Made by a program: the position numbers and the translations under genes. The notes below the pieces were generated by a model. The model worked only from the letters and a program-made list of their open reading frames with translations. It had not been told where the DNA came from and searched no databases. Shown here piece by piece: positions 53,985 to 64,000 of a stretch of 64,000 nucleotides of DNA. This DNA is from Tetrapyrgos nigripes (taxonomy: Eukaryota; Basidiomycota; Agaricomycetes; Agaricales; Campanellaceae). Within the stretch, counting starts at the first letter, position 1. The number at the start of each line of letters is the position of its first letter. The stretch lies in NCBI GenBank assembly GCA_013368315.1, contig JAACJM010000051.1, forward strand, positions 248,001 through 312,000, read 5' to 3'.

Positions 53985-55640
53985 GTGGACCTGGATGGCC
54001 CAACGTTGGATAAACGTAACCCGTACTTTCAACCCTTTTGCATGAAAGAAGACAAGAAAACGCGCCAAAAGAAGTTCACCCGGCCATCAACACCCTTTCG
54101 TCTCCTTTTGATCATCTCGGCAGAAGAGTGGGATCGCTACCAATCTGCTTTGGAGGAGCAGGATCGTAAAAAGGTGCATACCTGATTATCCCATGATCAT
54201 TTAATCTAATGTTTGATGACTGCCAATTCCCTCGAGTATGCAGAAAGCCCCTATCTCATCAGCTATCTCACCACGAAACACAACACATTCTGAGACTTCT
54301 GAAACATCCTCTTCTGTGTTTTCAGCCACAGTGGCAGATCTTATTGCAAGGGATAGCAGTGGACAGACATCATTCAAAAGACTACGTAGTGTAAGTCCAT
54401 TTTTTATTGCTGATTAGAATTCCACTCAAACATATTCAATCCTAGACTTCAAGTGTAATGCCAACAACTCCTCCCCAAGCCAAAAAACTTCCAATTCCAT
54501 TTATCTCTCCAACGGCAAATCGAGTCTCTGCTGCATTGATATCGGGAGGTTTGAATTCTGATCAACCCTCAAACATAACCTCGGATGTTGACATTCCAGG
54601 TCTTGTGGCTCCCATTCCCAAGGTCTCGTTCCTTGATATTATTGAAAACGACACTGTTGAAAGCAGATTTCTTTTTGACAATCATGCTGTCTCCTCCGAT
54701 GCTCATTTACGAGCTGATTTATGCTTTGAATCAGAAATTGGTGTTGGCGCTTTCAAAATTTGTCATCCTGTAAAGCTCATTTGTTCAGAGGACGTCATGC
54801 CAGCCTCCAATTCGATTGTTATGAAGGTGCTTTACAAGAACAAATGTGCTAGGATGAATGGAAAGGTGTAAGCTGCACTTTTTTCTTGGTAAGATAAGGG
54901 TCAACCGAGGCAGGTATGCTGGTGTGGATAAGTTTGATGGTATAATGATCGAAGCCAATGTTCATTATCATGCTGTGGCACTGATGGATTTTGCGTACGC
55001 ATATATCGAGAGCCAGAAAAAGCTCAAAGGTATTGAATTTATGATGGATAGATACTGCGAGCAATTCACTGAATATATATCATATTTATTCTAGGTCCAC
55101 CTGCCCTCCCCATTCCAAATCTATGATATGTTGAAGCAGCAGTTTTTGTAGTTCTCAGTGATGAGATCAAGCATTCCAGATCCAGCACAACAGGACCAAA
55201 GCATACATACCTACTTGAAGAAAGGATTGCCATTCTGCCTGGTCAAGATTTCATTAAGTACATCCATAACTCCAACCCAGTACCTGTCATTGCTCCAGAT
55301 CACCCAGAGTACAATACTGCACTGTTCCTAGCAGCAGTTCAGCACCTCCAATACAAGAAGACGCATCAGAATGCATGTCTCAGATTTTCAGGGGTATGGC
55401 AGACTGCTTTCAGATCCGCAAATCATGACCTCTCTGTAAGTTATTTTCAATGGATTCTCAGGATGTTACAATGATACTGATGGAACCTTTGCCAGTAAAC
55501 TCCTGGAGCTTATCTTTGGTGAAGGAGCAGAAACTACAGGTTTGGACCCGAAAACCTTGTTGTTCGGTAATGGCAATGTCGAGAGCTGATTCAAAGCCTT
55601 CCTCCTGAAGCATCAGTGCGAGGGTAATCCATTTTGTTCA
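53985..55640 (+). pseudogene. Alpha-kinase (MHCK/EF2K family) relic
   Basis: Possible first exon 53985-54185 (S-A-E-E-W-D-R-Y), then 54458-54870 with G-A-F-K-I-C-H-P, a nucleotide-binding-lobe segment, and V-M-K-V-L-Y-K. From about 54890 comes G-R-Y-A-G-V-D-K-F-D and M-D-F-A-Y-A-Y. A 65-bp intron (55030-55094) precedes P-P-A-L-P-I-P-N-L, a TGA at 55124-55126, and V-E-A-A-V-F-V-V. Y-L-L-E-E-R-I, F-I-K-Y-I-H-N-S and L-Q-Y-K-K-T follow. This order matches the fungal alpha-kinase family, abundant in Agaricales. The catalytic and C-terminal zinc portions after 55440 are unreadable, and the stop sits where relatives have R-F/Y-V-E-A-A. It would phosphorylate Ser/Thr on substrates; now inactive. Confidence 0.7.
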
Positions 55641-56330
55641 TGGATGTGTTTGAAGCCTTTGGATTAGAGCAAGATGCGAGTGGACAAGTCAGAGTGTGGG
55701 AATATATGCCCCTAATTTGGATGTGGCAGCAAGCCGCTTCACAGCATAGAACCAGGGGGTTCTAATTAATTTCTCTGAGATCCTAACCGTGATATAAGGA
55801 TAATATGAAGCTTCATTTTATGTTCTCCGTTTCACACCATACTGCGTTTGGAGGCTTAAAACAAAAAAGGATTCAATTACAACAACTGATTAAGCTACAT
55901 CTACAAGAGGAATGCGCTTTCGTTTCTCCTTAGTTCTTTGTACCATTCATCCTATCCAAGAAATATTATATAAGTGATGTCTGTATATATGCAGGGTGAG
56001 GGAGTCTTCGGGGTCCAACACATCGCCAATCAAAAGCGGATTGCTTAACGAGCAAGCCCTTCCGGGTTTCCATAACGGATTGGGTGCAAAAGGTGAAGAC
56101 GGCACCAGACAGATCTTCAGACGTGTGACAATTGCGTGCTCAATAATTCTATCATATGTATTCCTTGACTTACACCACTTCCTAAAGGCTAAGATGTTCT
56201 CAAGCTAAATTTATCATGAATGTCTTCATTACTCTTCATTATCCTAGTCTCGTAAATGTATAAAATGGTCCTTCAAACAGTGCTCTAATCTTAACCTTTT
56301 TTCTCCCATTCGTCATCATCGAAAAGAATA

Positions 56331-56816
56331 TTGTTATTCTGCATGCCTACCAGAATCAAGAGGTCTCGCTACTTGGTCTTTCTTGAAGCAATCAACTCCC
56401 TCAAGCCCAAGAAACGCGCTTTTGGTAGTGTCGTAGGTCAACTTCTCTTGCATGATAAGCACAGTTCTGAACAATCTTTTCAGACCTTTACTGACAGCTC
56501 TTCTCCCCTTGAGCATCTCCCAGATGAGCTCTTGTCACATATTGCAGAATATTACTCAGAATACTGGCACTTTATCACCCCCACCAAATTTCAAGCCATA
56601 GTCAGGGATACGCATACTTTTCAAAGCTCCAGTACACTGTATTCCCTTTCAATGGTCAACAAACGCCTACGAAGAATCTATCTTCCATGGCTCTTTCACA
56701 CTGTCTGCTTCGAATTCTACTTCCAAGAAGAAGATCCCTTGGACGAGATTCAGGGGATGAGGAATCTTTTGCATCAATACGTGGATTTTGCGAAACATAT
56801 TTACAAGGCTGAATGA
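56331..56816 (+). CDS. F-box protein, N-terminal fragment
   Basis: Residues 60-75 read L-E-H-L-P-D-E-L-L-S-H-I-A-E-Y-Y, the start of an F-box. Y-S-L-S-M-V-N-K-R-L-R-R-I-Y-L-P-W-L-F at about 115-133 is its second half. Agaricomycete F-box proteins with this L..V-N-K..R-x-x-x-P-x-L-F pattern usually continue for 300-500 residues. Here the frame ends at 161, exactly where a 45-bp repeat (ATGAGGCTGAGTTC) begins, so the C-terminus has been lost. If made, it could bind Skp1 without a substrate domain. Methionine 5 (M-P-T-R) is an equally good start. Confidence 0.6.
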   Translation: MLFCMPTRIKRSRYLVFLEAINSLKPKKRAFGSVVGQLLLHDKHSSEQSFQTFTDSSSPLEHLPDELLSHIAEYYSEYWHFITPTKFQAIVRDTHTFQSSSTLYSLSMVNKRLRRIYLPWLFHTVCFEFYFQEEDPLDEIQGMRNLLHQYVDFAKHIYKAE

Positions 56817-57640
56817 AATGAGGCTGAGTTCTTTACACTCCGTTTCCATGTGTGGCAGTGCATATTCATCCTGTCTCCTCCCGTGCTGTTGTTTCCGGTT
56901 TCCTCTGAGTCCTTGCCCATATCTGCAGCCCCTGTGTTTCTTTATGAGGCCAAATGAAATGAGGCTGAGTTTATTACACTCGGATCCTGCTTGTGGCTAT
57001 GTTTAAATAGTCCCATCTATCCATCCGATAAATGGGTTGGACCGTGTTAATACCTTTCCTTCCATGACACGTATATAAGCCCGTTCTCCTTATTGAGAGC
57101 TAACATGCCACTTTTCGCCTGCTCATTCCAATATCTTCCTCCGTTGATGCACTGGGGACTCCAGTAACATGTTATGTTCACTCATTCACAGAGCTGCTTC
57201 GAATTTTTTGTCTGTCTCCCCATTTCAATACCTTCTTCGGTTCCAGCTGCCAAAGCCGCTTTGACTCTTCAAGGTATCCTTCAAAGCCAGTGCTTCAGCA
57301 GGTGCATCTATATATCTTTTAGCACCTGTTCTCTCGCAGCTTAAATGATGTCTCCTCTCATCTCTCATGCCTATATCAATCATTCTCTAAAGGTAGCGCT
57401 TCACTGCCTTTCTCTATCTCTTCTCATTGTATCATACAAGTGAGTGGCATTTAGAGCTGACTGGGGTATCTGAATGGGGTAGGATGAATGGAGATGGCCT
57501 CGTTCTCACCACGCACAGTGTTGGCCCACAGCCCTTTCATAACATGACCAAACAACAATGTTGTCTCAATTATGAGGCTGAAGAATGAGGCTGAGTTCTT
57601 TACACTCAGTTTCTGCTTGTGGCTATGTCATCTCGTTCCC
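56812..57640 (+). repeat. Three copies of a ~45-bp repeat
   Basis: ATGAGGCTGAGTT(C/T) then TTACACTC and CTTGTGGCTATG-type text occur at 56816-56860, 56958-57003 and 57582-57627, all in the same direction. The interval also holds a forward SINE head A at 57497-57537. Confidence 0.7.
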
Positions 57641-57859
57641 TGATGGATTCCCAAGCATGCGTCATTGATTGTCCCTATTCTGTCAGATGCTTGCACAGTG
57701 CACAAACAGTGCACCTGCCTTCTGCGCTCTTCTGCGCTTCACTAGTATAAATAATTTTTTATTTCGGGGGCCTCAAGGCCAGTGTACTCAACATTATTTT
57801 CTCAGCATGTCCAAAGTACCCAAAAAGTACAATTTACCAGCTTCGGATTTATCCAGTTA

Positions 57860-58280
57860 GACATGTGACTCACACACATCAGTGTTTTCGTCATTTCACT
57901 CCTTCACCACCAACTCTCCTCACTCTACTGTTCTGGGAAGACTTCAATACCAGGTACACCAAATTAGATGTCAAGCTAGAAGTAGAGTAGAGGGAGTATA
58001 TGTCTCTTTGAAGTTATTATTGTCTTCCAGTGTGTTATCATTTTCTTCTCTCTCTGAGTCTTTCTCTTTTGCTTTGTTGACTGAAGATGTCAAAACCTCC
58101 CTGGTTTGTATATGCCAGGTATGTTTGCTTTTCCCTTTTTCTATGTGTTTCACCTTCCCTTATTCCTTCTCTTTTCCTTTACTTTCTTTGCTGTTTTTTG
58201 CTATCCAATTATGCACTTTCACTCTGTCTTCTTTGTCTCATTGTCACCAGATCTGCATCCCGTCTTCATGGTTATTTTTA
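57860..58280. other. Pyrimidine-rich DNA without a supported gene
   Basis: Frames here translate to hydrophobic Phe/Ser/Leu runs typical of CT-rich non-coding DNA. No start, intron or domain signal supports a protein. Confidence 0.4.
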
Positions 58281-58292
58281 CCTGTTTTTTGC

Positions 58293-59452
58293 GGGCCACC
58301 AGTTTTTCAAGCTAACACTCAAGCTAACAGTCAAGCTAACAGTCAAGCTAACAGTCAAGCTCACAGTCAAGCTCACAGTCAAGCTCACAGTCAAGCTATC
58401 ACTTCAGGCACCCATATCTAGGTACCTAGTTAAAGTGGATGAGTCCCATTAATCAACCTGCCTAGGAGGCCTTAGTAACCAGGGGCCTATACACACTCTA
58501 TCAAAATGTTCCCTGGGACTCCCCAGTGTCAAGACCAAGACTCACTGTCACCATTTGGCACCATGCCAAGCCTTGCCATTTCATCATATTTTTTTATTCA
58601 TCATGCCAGTTGCCATTGGCAACACATAACTGTCTTTATCTCATTGTTCTCTTTAGTCTAGTTGCCATGTAGGCATGTAGGTTGATCCACCTGAAGTTTG
58701 GATCCTTGTGTGAGTAGTGTCACTCACACAGTTTAGACACTTCTGGCTCAAGGGTGGGTAGCACCCAGACACCTAGCCACCTTTTGGGACCTCCCGGGAC
58801 TTACTTATTTCTCCTACACTGGGAGTCCCCAATATCTACTCCTTCAAGTTAATGCAAAGCTACACTCAAGCCCACTCACACTCGAGCTAACTCAAGCTAA
58901 CACTCAAGCTCACTCAAGCTAACTCAAGCTAACACTCAAGCCAACTCAAGCTCACTCAAGGACTCAATAGAGGATAAGTGTTGTTTATGCCATTTAATGC
59001 AAGTATCTTTTTATAAAATGAAGGCTGGGATAAGCACAGCCACACACAAAATGCAAGTGCAAGCCATTTAAGGTAAGTATCTTGTTATGAAATGAATTGT
59101 AGTGAAGAGTTGGGCAGACTAGGATAAGATGGAAGTCAAATGAGCCATTTAATGTTATGAAATGAAGTGTAAAGTTGGGTAGGCTGGGATAAGCACAGCT
59201 GCACCCAAAATGGAAGTTAAATGTAAGTATCTTGTGAAGTTGGACAGGCTGGGATAACCACAGCCACAATGAAAGTCAAGTATCTTGTTCAAATCTTGTT
59301 ATGAAATGAAGTGTAGTGAAGTTGTATGATAAGCACAGCCATACCCAAAATGGAAGTCAAGCTCACACTCAAGCTCACTCAAGCTAACACTCAAGCTAAC
59401 TCAAGCTCACTGAGGCTCGAGTAGCTTGACTGTTAGCTTGAAAAACCAGGTG
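58293..59452. mobile_element. 1.16-kb element with CAAGCT-array ends and 12-bp flanking repeat
   Basis: The left end ACCAGTTTTTCAAGCTAACA and right end TGTTAGCTTGAAAAACCAGG are inverse. The 12-bp CCTGTTTTTTGC lies immediately outside both (58281-58292 and 59453-59464). Subterminal arrays of TCAAGCTAACAG/TCAAGCTCACAG (58306-58400, 58862-58965, 59358-59415) flank a centre that has a repeated AAGTATCTTGTTATGAAATG motif. Non-coding. Confidence 0.75.
58306..58400 (+). repeat. 12-bp minisatellite
   Basis: About eight units of TCAAGCTAACAG or TCAAGCTCACAG. Confidence 0.95.
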
Positions 59453-59534
59453 CCTGTTTTTTGCTCCAAGCATCTACATAGAACAATCAACTGTTTGTAC
59501 AAGAAATGAAAATACAATTTAATGACTATTTGGT

Positions 59535-60300
59535 CTGGCCTCGTACTTGCCACACCTCAGCACTGGCCCACTGTCACAAAGAGGCAATTGCTTAGATAGC
59601 AATAATGGCAACGGTGGGGAGCTACCAGACAACAGTAAGTGCTGGAACTGGTCCCAACGACAAAGAATGTATAAAGTACATAACAGATGACAGTAAGTGC
59701 TGGAACTAGTGAAGAAGAGAATACACACCTGGTCCCAATGACAAAGAGGTCAAGATGGGGAACCAGGTGTCAGGACAGGGTTTATATATGTAAAAGTAAA
59801 GGTGTAAAGAAAGTTGTAAAAGAAGCTGTATCAGAGAAATGAAAGGTCCAGTGTGTAGCATGTGGAACAAGAGTCATATGGTGTAAAGGTCCAAGGATGC
59901 AGAGATAAGAAGAAATAAATAGTACCAAATATAGACATCATGACACCCACACCCCTTTCATAAGTAGGTCAGTCACTGCTCTCATCTTTGTCAGGGACTA
60001 ATAATGCTGTATATAACCCAGAAACAACTTAAAAGTCAAAACTTAGACTTCATTGAGTATAATCTAGCATTGAGCCAAGTTTAGCAAGCAGACAGACAGG
60101 AGGCTACAAATGAAATTGCCACAAGGAGTAAGGAGGAAGGGGTGGAATGCCAGTGGAGCTGAATTTCCATTTTGGGAATAGCTTGAGTTGCCTCAGTTTT
60201 GGCCTCTGACTTGACTCACAGGCTCATGGCACATGTCTGGACATTAATCAAGATTAATCAAGTGGCATATGTCCTGGCATAAGTATTCCTATGTTAGGTT
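59535..60300. other. SINE head and short duplicated tract, no gene
   Basis: A SINE-like head A lies at 59537-59577 (TGGCCTCGTACTTGCC). The words GTAAGTGCTGGAACT and CTGGTCCCAA-GACAAAGA are each duplicated at 59633-59755. Nothing codes. Confidence 0.5.
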
Positions 60301-60301
60301 C

Positions 60302-61630
60302 ATTTGGTTAAGTGGTTAGTGTGTCATTTTTCCCACTGCCAGCCAGCTGTGTTGACTCCACTGGGTGTCAAGAACAGGTTCAGATAGGACTGGATGCCTC
60401 TCAGGCCACCACACAGGAGCAGGAATGGTGCTATGACAACTTCCTTGCTCTTAGCCCCTCAAAATCCAAAGTTATGATCTTCGGAAACCTAACACAAACA
60501 GACCCCATTGCCTACATCTGTGCTGGACACACAGAGCCCCCTGTCTTCACTGTTCACAGCTGCCCTCTCAAATATGTAGGAACTACCTTCTGCTCCACTG
60601 ACCATGACATTTTCACTCATTTGTATCAAGATAAAGCTAGGGCTGCCACCATTTCATCTTGATTTCATTGCATGACATCCTCAGCTCTGAACACCTTGTT
60701 GGCTGTGGCTGTATCCCTCCCCATGCTGCCAAAACCCTCTACACTGCTCTGGTGGACTGCCACCTCATTTTTGGTTGTGAAATCATCCCAGACATCACCA
60801 ACTCTGGCCTGATACACTTGGAGACGGTTCAGCACTGTTTCTTTTGCAGGATCCTTGTTCATCACACTATCCTTGCCCTGTCCTATCTAAAATATGTAAT
60901 GGAGCTTCTGCACACAAGTCTCCCCCATGTCACTTTCAACACCCTCCTCAGCCTCCATGCTAACAACATTCCATGCTGGTTATCCATTCCCTTCCACACA
61001 CCATTGGACAGTCTATGTCTTCCTTCCACCCAACCAATTCCTTTCTCCTGGTCAGATTGATGCCATTATTAACAAAGTTAAACATGCCAACAACTTGTTT
61101 CTACTCTCACAAATCAATAACTTCTCTCATCTTTCCTTCATGACCGTGTAGAGCCTATAAACCCCACAAGCAACAACTCTCTTTCGTCACCTGTAGTCTA
61201 CCTACAACACTATCTCCTCCAAGTCTCCCACCACCATCATCACAAATCGCTCACTTGTCTGCTGTGTGGCGATGTTTCTTCTTGGGTCTTCAAATGTGCC
61301 CCAGGCCATAAACCACGTGACAGCAATGAGCCTCTTGCCCACCTCTGCCATTTTTGCAAGTGAACATATGAGACACCTGAACACATCATTATTCAGTGCC
61401 TGTTCCTTCCGCAAATTGTGACATTACATTCATTGTTCATGGTTGACCTAGGCCTAGACCCTGTTGCTCTTCGCTCCAATCAGCATGCATTCAAGGTGTT
61501 GAGATCCTGGATTTTTAACTGGATCCTGGTTCCTAAAACAGCAAAACTAATCCACGAGGTGTTCATTATCTGGAAGGACAGGAACTGTATACCTCACATT
61601 GATGAGATTTGGGAGGACAAACACAAATAG
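60302..61630 (+). pseudogene. LINE reverse-transcriptase 3' fragment with tRNA-like head
   Basis: At 60308-60318 TGGTTAAGTGG matches a pol III A box, with a degenerate B box (GTGTTGACTCC) about 45 bp on. Coding text then begins: W-C-Y-D-N-F-L-A-L-S-P-S-K-S-K-V (about 60420-60470), the RT thumb of non-LTR elements, and P-L-K-Y-V-G-T-T-F. After a frame change at about 60660 comes L-V-D-C-H-L-I-F-G-C-E-I-I-P-D. The 3' end has the C-x2-C...H...C zinc motif, H-F-C-K..Y-E-T-P-E-H-I-I-I-Q-C (about 61340-61400). The polymerase active site is not included, and stops occur between parts. It is a 5'-truncated LINE copy, possibly joined to a tRNA-derived leader. Confidence 0.65.
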
Positions 61631-61639
61631 GACCCCTTT

Positions 61640-62990
61640 TCTCCCTGCTAGTGCATGATCACTATTAATTTTGTCTGCCCTGCCTTAACTTCTCACAGCT
61701 CAAGTCTGTACTTTTCTTCCCCTGTTCACTACTCTCTTTCCCTTCTGCTCAATGTTCCTCATCTTTCCCTTTCCTTTGATCTCTTCATTATCCTATTTCT
61801 TCTGTTATTTCTACTTTTCTTTTCTTTCTCTTATCTTTTCCCCTGTCTTTTGTTTCCCCGTGTTTTCTTCCTATACTACTTAGCACTATATCACTCCAAC
61901 ACATCTCGTTTTGCATTGACACCCTTGTCCCTGGGTGCCTGCACTGCCATCGCAGCACTTCCAGGTGGTAGACAGTCTACCCTGCCCTTGACAGTGGGAC
62001 GTTGCCCCTATTACCTGGTTCCTTGCCCCACTGAATCAGCAAGTGGTTCCACTACTAGTTACTTCATACATCAAGGGACTCTCTATATACAGATGTAAAA
62101 GCCGCTGTAACTAGTAGGTAGCAGCATAATTCACTCACTCACCCCTGAGTTCAAACCCCAGTTAGATTGTTTTCTTTTTGCTTTTCTTTTCACTCTCTGG
62201 CCACTCAGTGAGAATTGCAGCACTGTTGACGGGTACCACTATATACTTCAACATCTGTTTTACCAACTTATTTTTACTAAAATTCTATTTTTCTTCTGTG
62301 CTTTGTGCAGGACATCAAACAGCAAGATTTCACCAATCACCAATCCTGCTGATTCTTTTGACAACATCACTAATTGAGGCCGAAGAAGAAGTATCCTTAA
62401 GGCCGTAGAATCAAAGTAAATGACCAAATTGGACCAAGTATCCCGAAGACAATGAGTACACAAAATTTTATCATTTGACCATTGACCAGAAGAATTCGGG
62501 CTAAATCAGCACACTGACAAATACAAGACTAGTTCTATTTTACACCTAGTAATTAGCCCAATTTTTTCAACTACGAGCACTGCCAAAGAAGAAATTCTGA
62601 GTGAGTGTTCTAGGGCCAAGGCTAGATCCCCCCACTACACATTACACCAAATACCCAAACAAACTTATAGTGTATACTAAACAAGCAGTATAGTACCTCA
62701 GAACACAGAGGGGTAGCTCCAGGGAGCCTCAGGCGGACATAAAGATTACATAGGATTACATAAGATAGGGGGCTGACTTCGTAATGACCGTGGGTGGGCC
62801 GAGATCCCTGAGGAATTAACCTCCACAAGAATCGAGAAAGGGATGGGGCAAAGGAATTTCCTTCGAACACGGAAAGCCATATCCCTGACTCCGGACCAAA
62901 GGGACAGGAGGAGGGACGTGTCCCACCGATTGATCAACAAATTCAGGTTCTGAAATTTTAAACGGCGATTCCTGCATGAGGTCATTGTTT
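61640..62990. other. CT-rich and unassigned DNA
   Basis: 61690-61870 is pyrimidine-rich. At 62105-62160 a B-box-like GAGTTCAAACCCC suggests a tRNA-derived repeat end. No gene is supported. Confidence 0.35.
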
Positions 62991-63001
62991 TCAGTGTTCC
63001 A

Positions 63002-63476
63002 TTGCCTTCTACGCTTTACCACCATGACTCTCTCGCAATGCCTCGGTCTTGCTGCCAGCGCTTGCCCATTATTCCTTGCTCAACGTTGTCAGAGCTCTTG
63101 CAACTTTTGTCTGCTATCAACCTATTGCATCTCCACCAGCGTGTAGTAGACCATACAGCTCCGAACAAGCAATCTAAAATATTGAGAGCTCGTTTCAAAG
63201 CCGATGTTATTGCCAAAAAGCTACTTTATTCAGAGAATTTCGTCTACAGCTTTCTTGTTTGCTCACGAATATGAAGCAAAGTGTCAAGTAATGGACCGCG
63301 CTTTCGGTGAGGGCTTTTGTCGTCTGTTCGGTGAAAAGGTTTTATATTCAATGGTTCAGTCTGGGTGCTGTCAGAACCGATCAATTCATTCCGACTCCGG
63401 ATGTAACCAACAATCATCACAAATCCTAATTTTTGATCCCATTGATTTGTATCGACCGCAGTTTTTGGAGGAATGA
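63002..63476 (+). CDS. Hypothetical protein fragments
   Basis: Two overlapping frames, 63002-63274 and 63204-63476, have protein-like text (L-L-S-A-I-N-L-L-H-L-H-Q-R-V-V-D-H, R-A-R-F-K-A-D-V-I-A-K-K-L-L, then F-A-H-E-Y-E-A-K-C-Q-V-M-D-R-A-F-G-E-G). They join if one base or a short intron is allowed near 63235. Basic, helical. Family not recognised. Confidence 0.3.
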
Positions 63477-63702
63477 GATTGGTGGCCTGAGTTTGAAGAC
63501 ATGGAGAGTAATGGTCCTATACTGCGGAGTGTTAATTGGTCAATTGCGTGGGCTGCTTTATGGTGCATGAGTGGAAATGTTTTTGGAGCTACGCTGCTAG
63601 TAGTGAGTACTAGTACTGTCAGGGTCCAGGGAACTTCCATATATGTCTGACCCAGTTTAACACCGTGACCGAATGACTTGATTTTCGAACCTCAACTTGA
63701 TG

Positions 63703-64000
63703 AACTGCTGCTGACTTCAATTGGGCTTACAACGGAGTCGGGGACTGGCGCACAAGTTGCGCCGCTAAGAATGAAGGGCCGGCTGGTAAATGCCCACCGC
63801 TTAATAATATGGCGGAGTTCAAATTGGATTTGCCTATGGCAAATCACGGCCCTCGAACTTGTTCCGCTACACCCATGCCCCCACTACAAACACCGGGACT
63901 CATGGATCTCTTCGAGCAAATATCAGGTGGAAAAGATGAAGGATATATTCTTAACGAGTGGCACAACGGGCAAACAGCAAATCCTTCATCTTTTCAGTCA
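63703..64000 (+). CDS. Partial open frame running off the window
   Basis: From 63703 a frame stays open for almost 100 codons to the last base (D-F-N-W-A-Y-N-G-V-G-D-W, then M-D-L-F-E-Q-I-S-G-G-K-D-E-G). It has no start of its own, so it would be an internal exon. A second frame over the same bases (from 63672) is also open, so the choice between them is uncertain. No family recognised. Confidence 0.3.

Noticed and set aside
58306..58400. Regular short repeats that could suggest a CRISPR array
   Set aside because: Units are 12 bp head-to-tail without spacers, in a eukaryotic window and at the end of a mobile element; a minisatellite explains them.
57882..58452. 179-codon hydrophobic frame before the CAAGCT array
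   Set aside because: Translation of a CT-rich tract followed by the minisatellite; the Gln-Ala-Asn repeats are array sequence.
62100..62165. A tRNA gene
   Set aside because: A B-box-like GTTCAAACCCC is present but no cloverleaf with acceptor and anticodon stems can be drawn; more likely a repeat end.

Overview
The window is eukaryotic and fungal, most likely from a mushroom-forming basidiomycete (Agaricomycetes). The evidence is short GT-AG introns of about 50-70 bp, a secreted glycoside hydrolase with a fungal cellulose-binding module (CBM1), an alpha-kinase relic, F-box and BTB-like fragments, chromodomain Ty3/gypsy retrotransposons, a DIRS/Ngaro-type tyrosine-recombinase element and TTAGGG repeats. 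About three quarters of the sequence is mobile DNA or its decay products, with few intact host genes.

Layout. 1-1376: nothing recognisable. 1377-2990: a compact element with 144-bp LTRs and a Gag-like reading frame. 3162-8835: a badly decayed Ty1/copia element with a TA-flanked MITE (4816-5488) in its gag. 8836-10441: AT-rich unassigned DNA and a repeated unit that is split by a reverse-strand chromovirus (gypsy-1, 10442-16503). 16504-18800: repeat remainder and two unassigned reading frames. 18815-19276: a MITE with 130-bp arms. 19366-27360: many copies of a SINE-like repeat around two membrane-protein loci (20814-21360 and, on the minus strand, 22399-24174). 27400-28900: no clear gene. 28949-40721: a tyrosine-recombinase retroelement with split direct repeats (A1-ORFs-B1-A2-B2), with a second chromovirus (gypsy-2, 29086-36863) inside its A1 repeat. 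42241-49016: a 6.8-kb DNA transposon with perfect 50-bp terminal inverted repeats, inverted subterminal arrays, an rve-type transposase split by a foldback MITE, an acidic cargo gene and a BTB-like fragment. 49018-49352: duplicated target region. 49676-51782: the best-preserved host gene, a ten-exon secreted CBM1-glycoside hydrolase. 53985-55640: a decayed alpha-kinase. 56331-56816: an F-box fragment. 58293-59452: a 1.16-kb element ending in CAAGCT arrays. 60302-61630: the 3' part of a LINE fused to a tRNA-like head. The last 1 kb holds unassigned open frames that run off the window.

Two themes link these parts. Elements are nested, and direct flanking repeats or restored reading frames give the order: MITE into copia, gypsy-2 into the tyrosine-recombinase element, foldback MITE into the transposase. 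Second, decay is dominated by C-to-T change. In both chromoviruses, the tyrosine-recombinase element and the alpha-kinase, nearly every premature stop is a TGA where the family has arginine (CGA to TGA), and differences between paired repeats are almost all transitions, mostly at CpG. This suggests methylation or a RIP-like process.

Exon boundaries were read by eye; only the hydrolase gene has a fully consistent splice model. No database search was possible, so family names rest on motif recognition.
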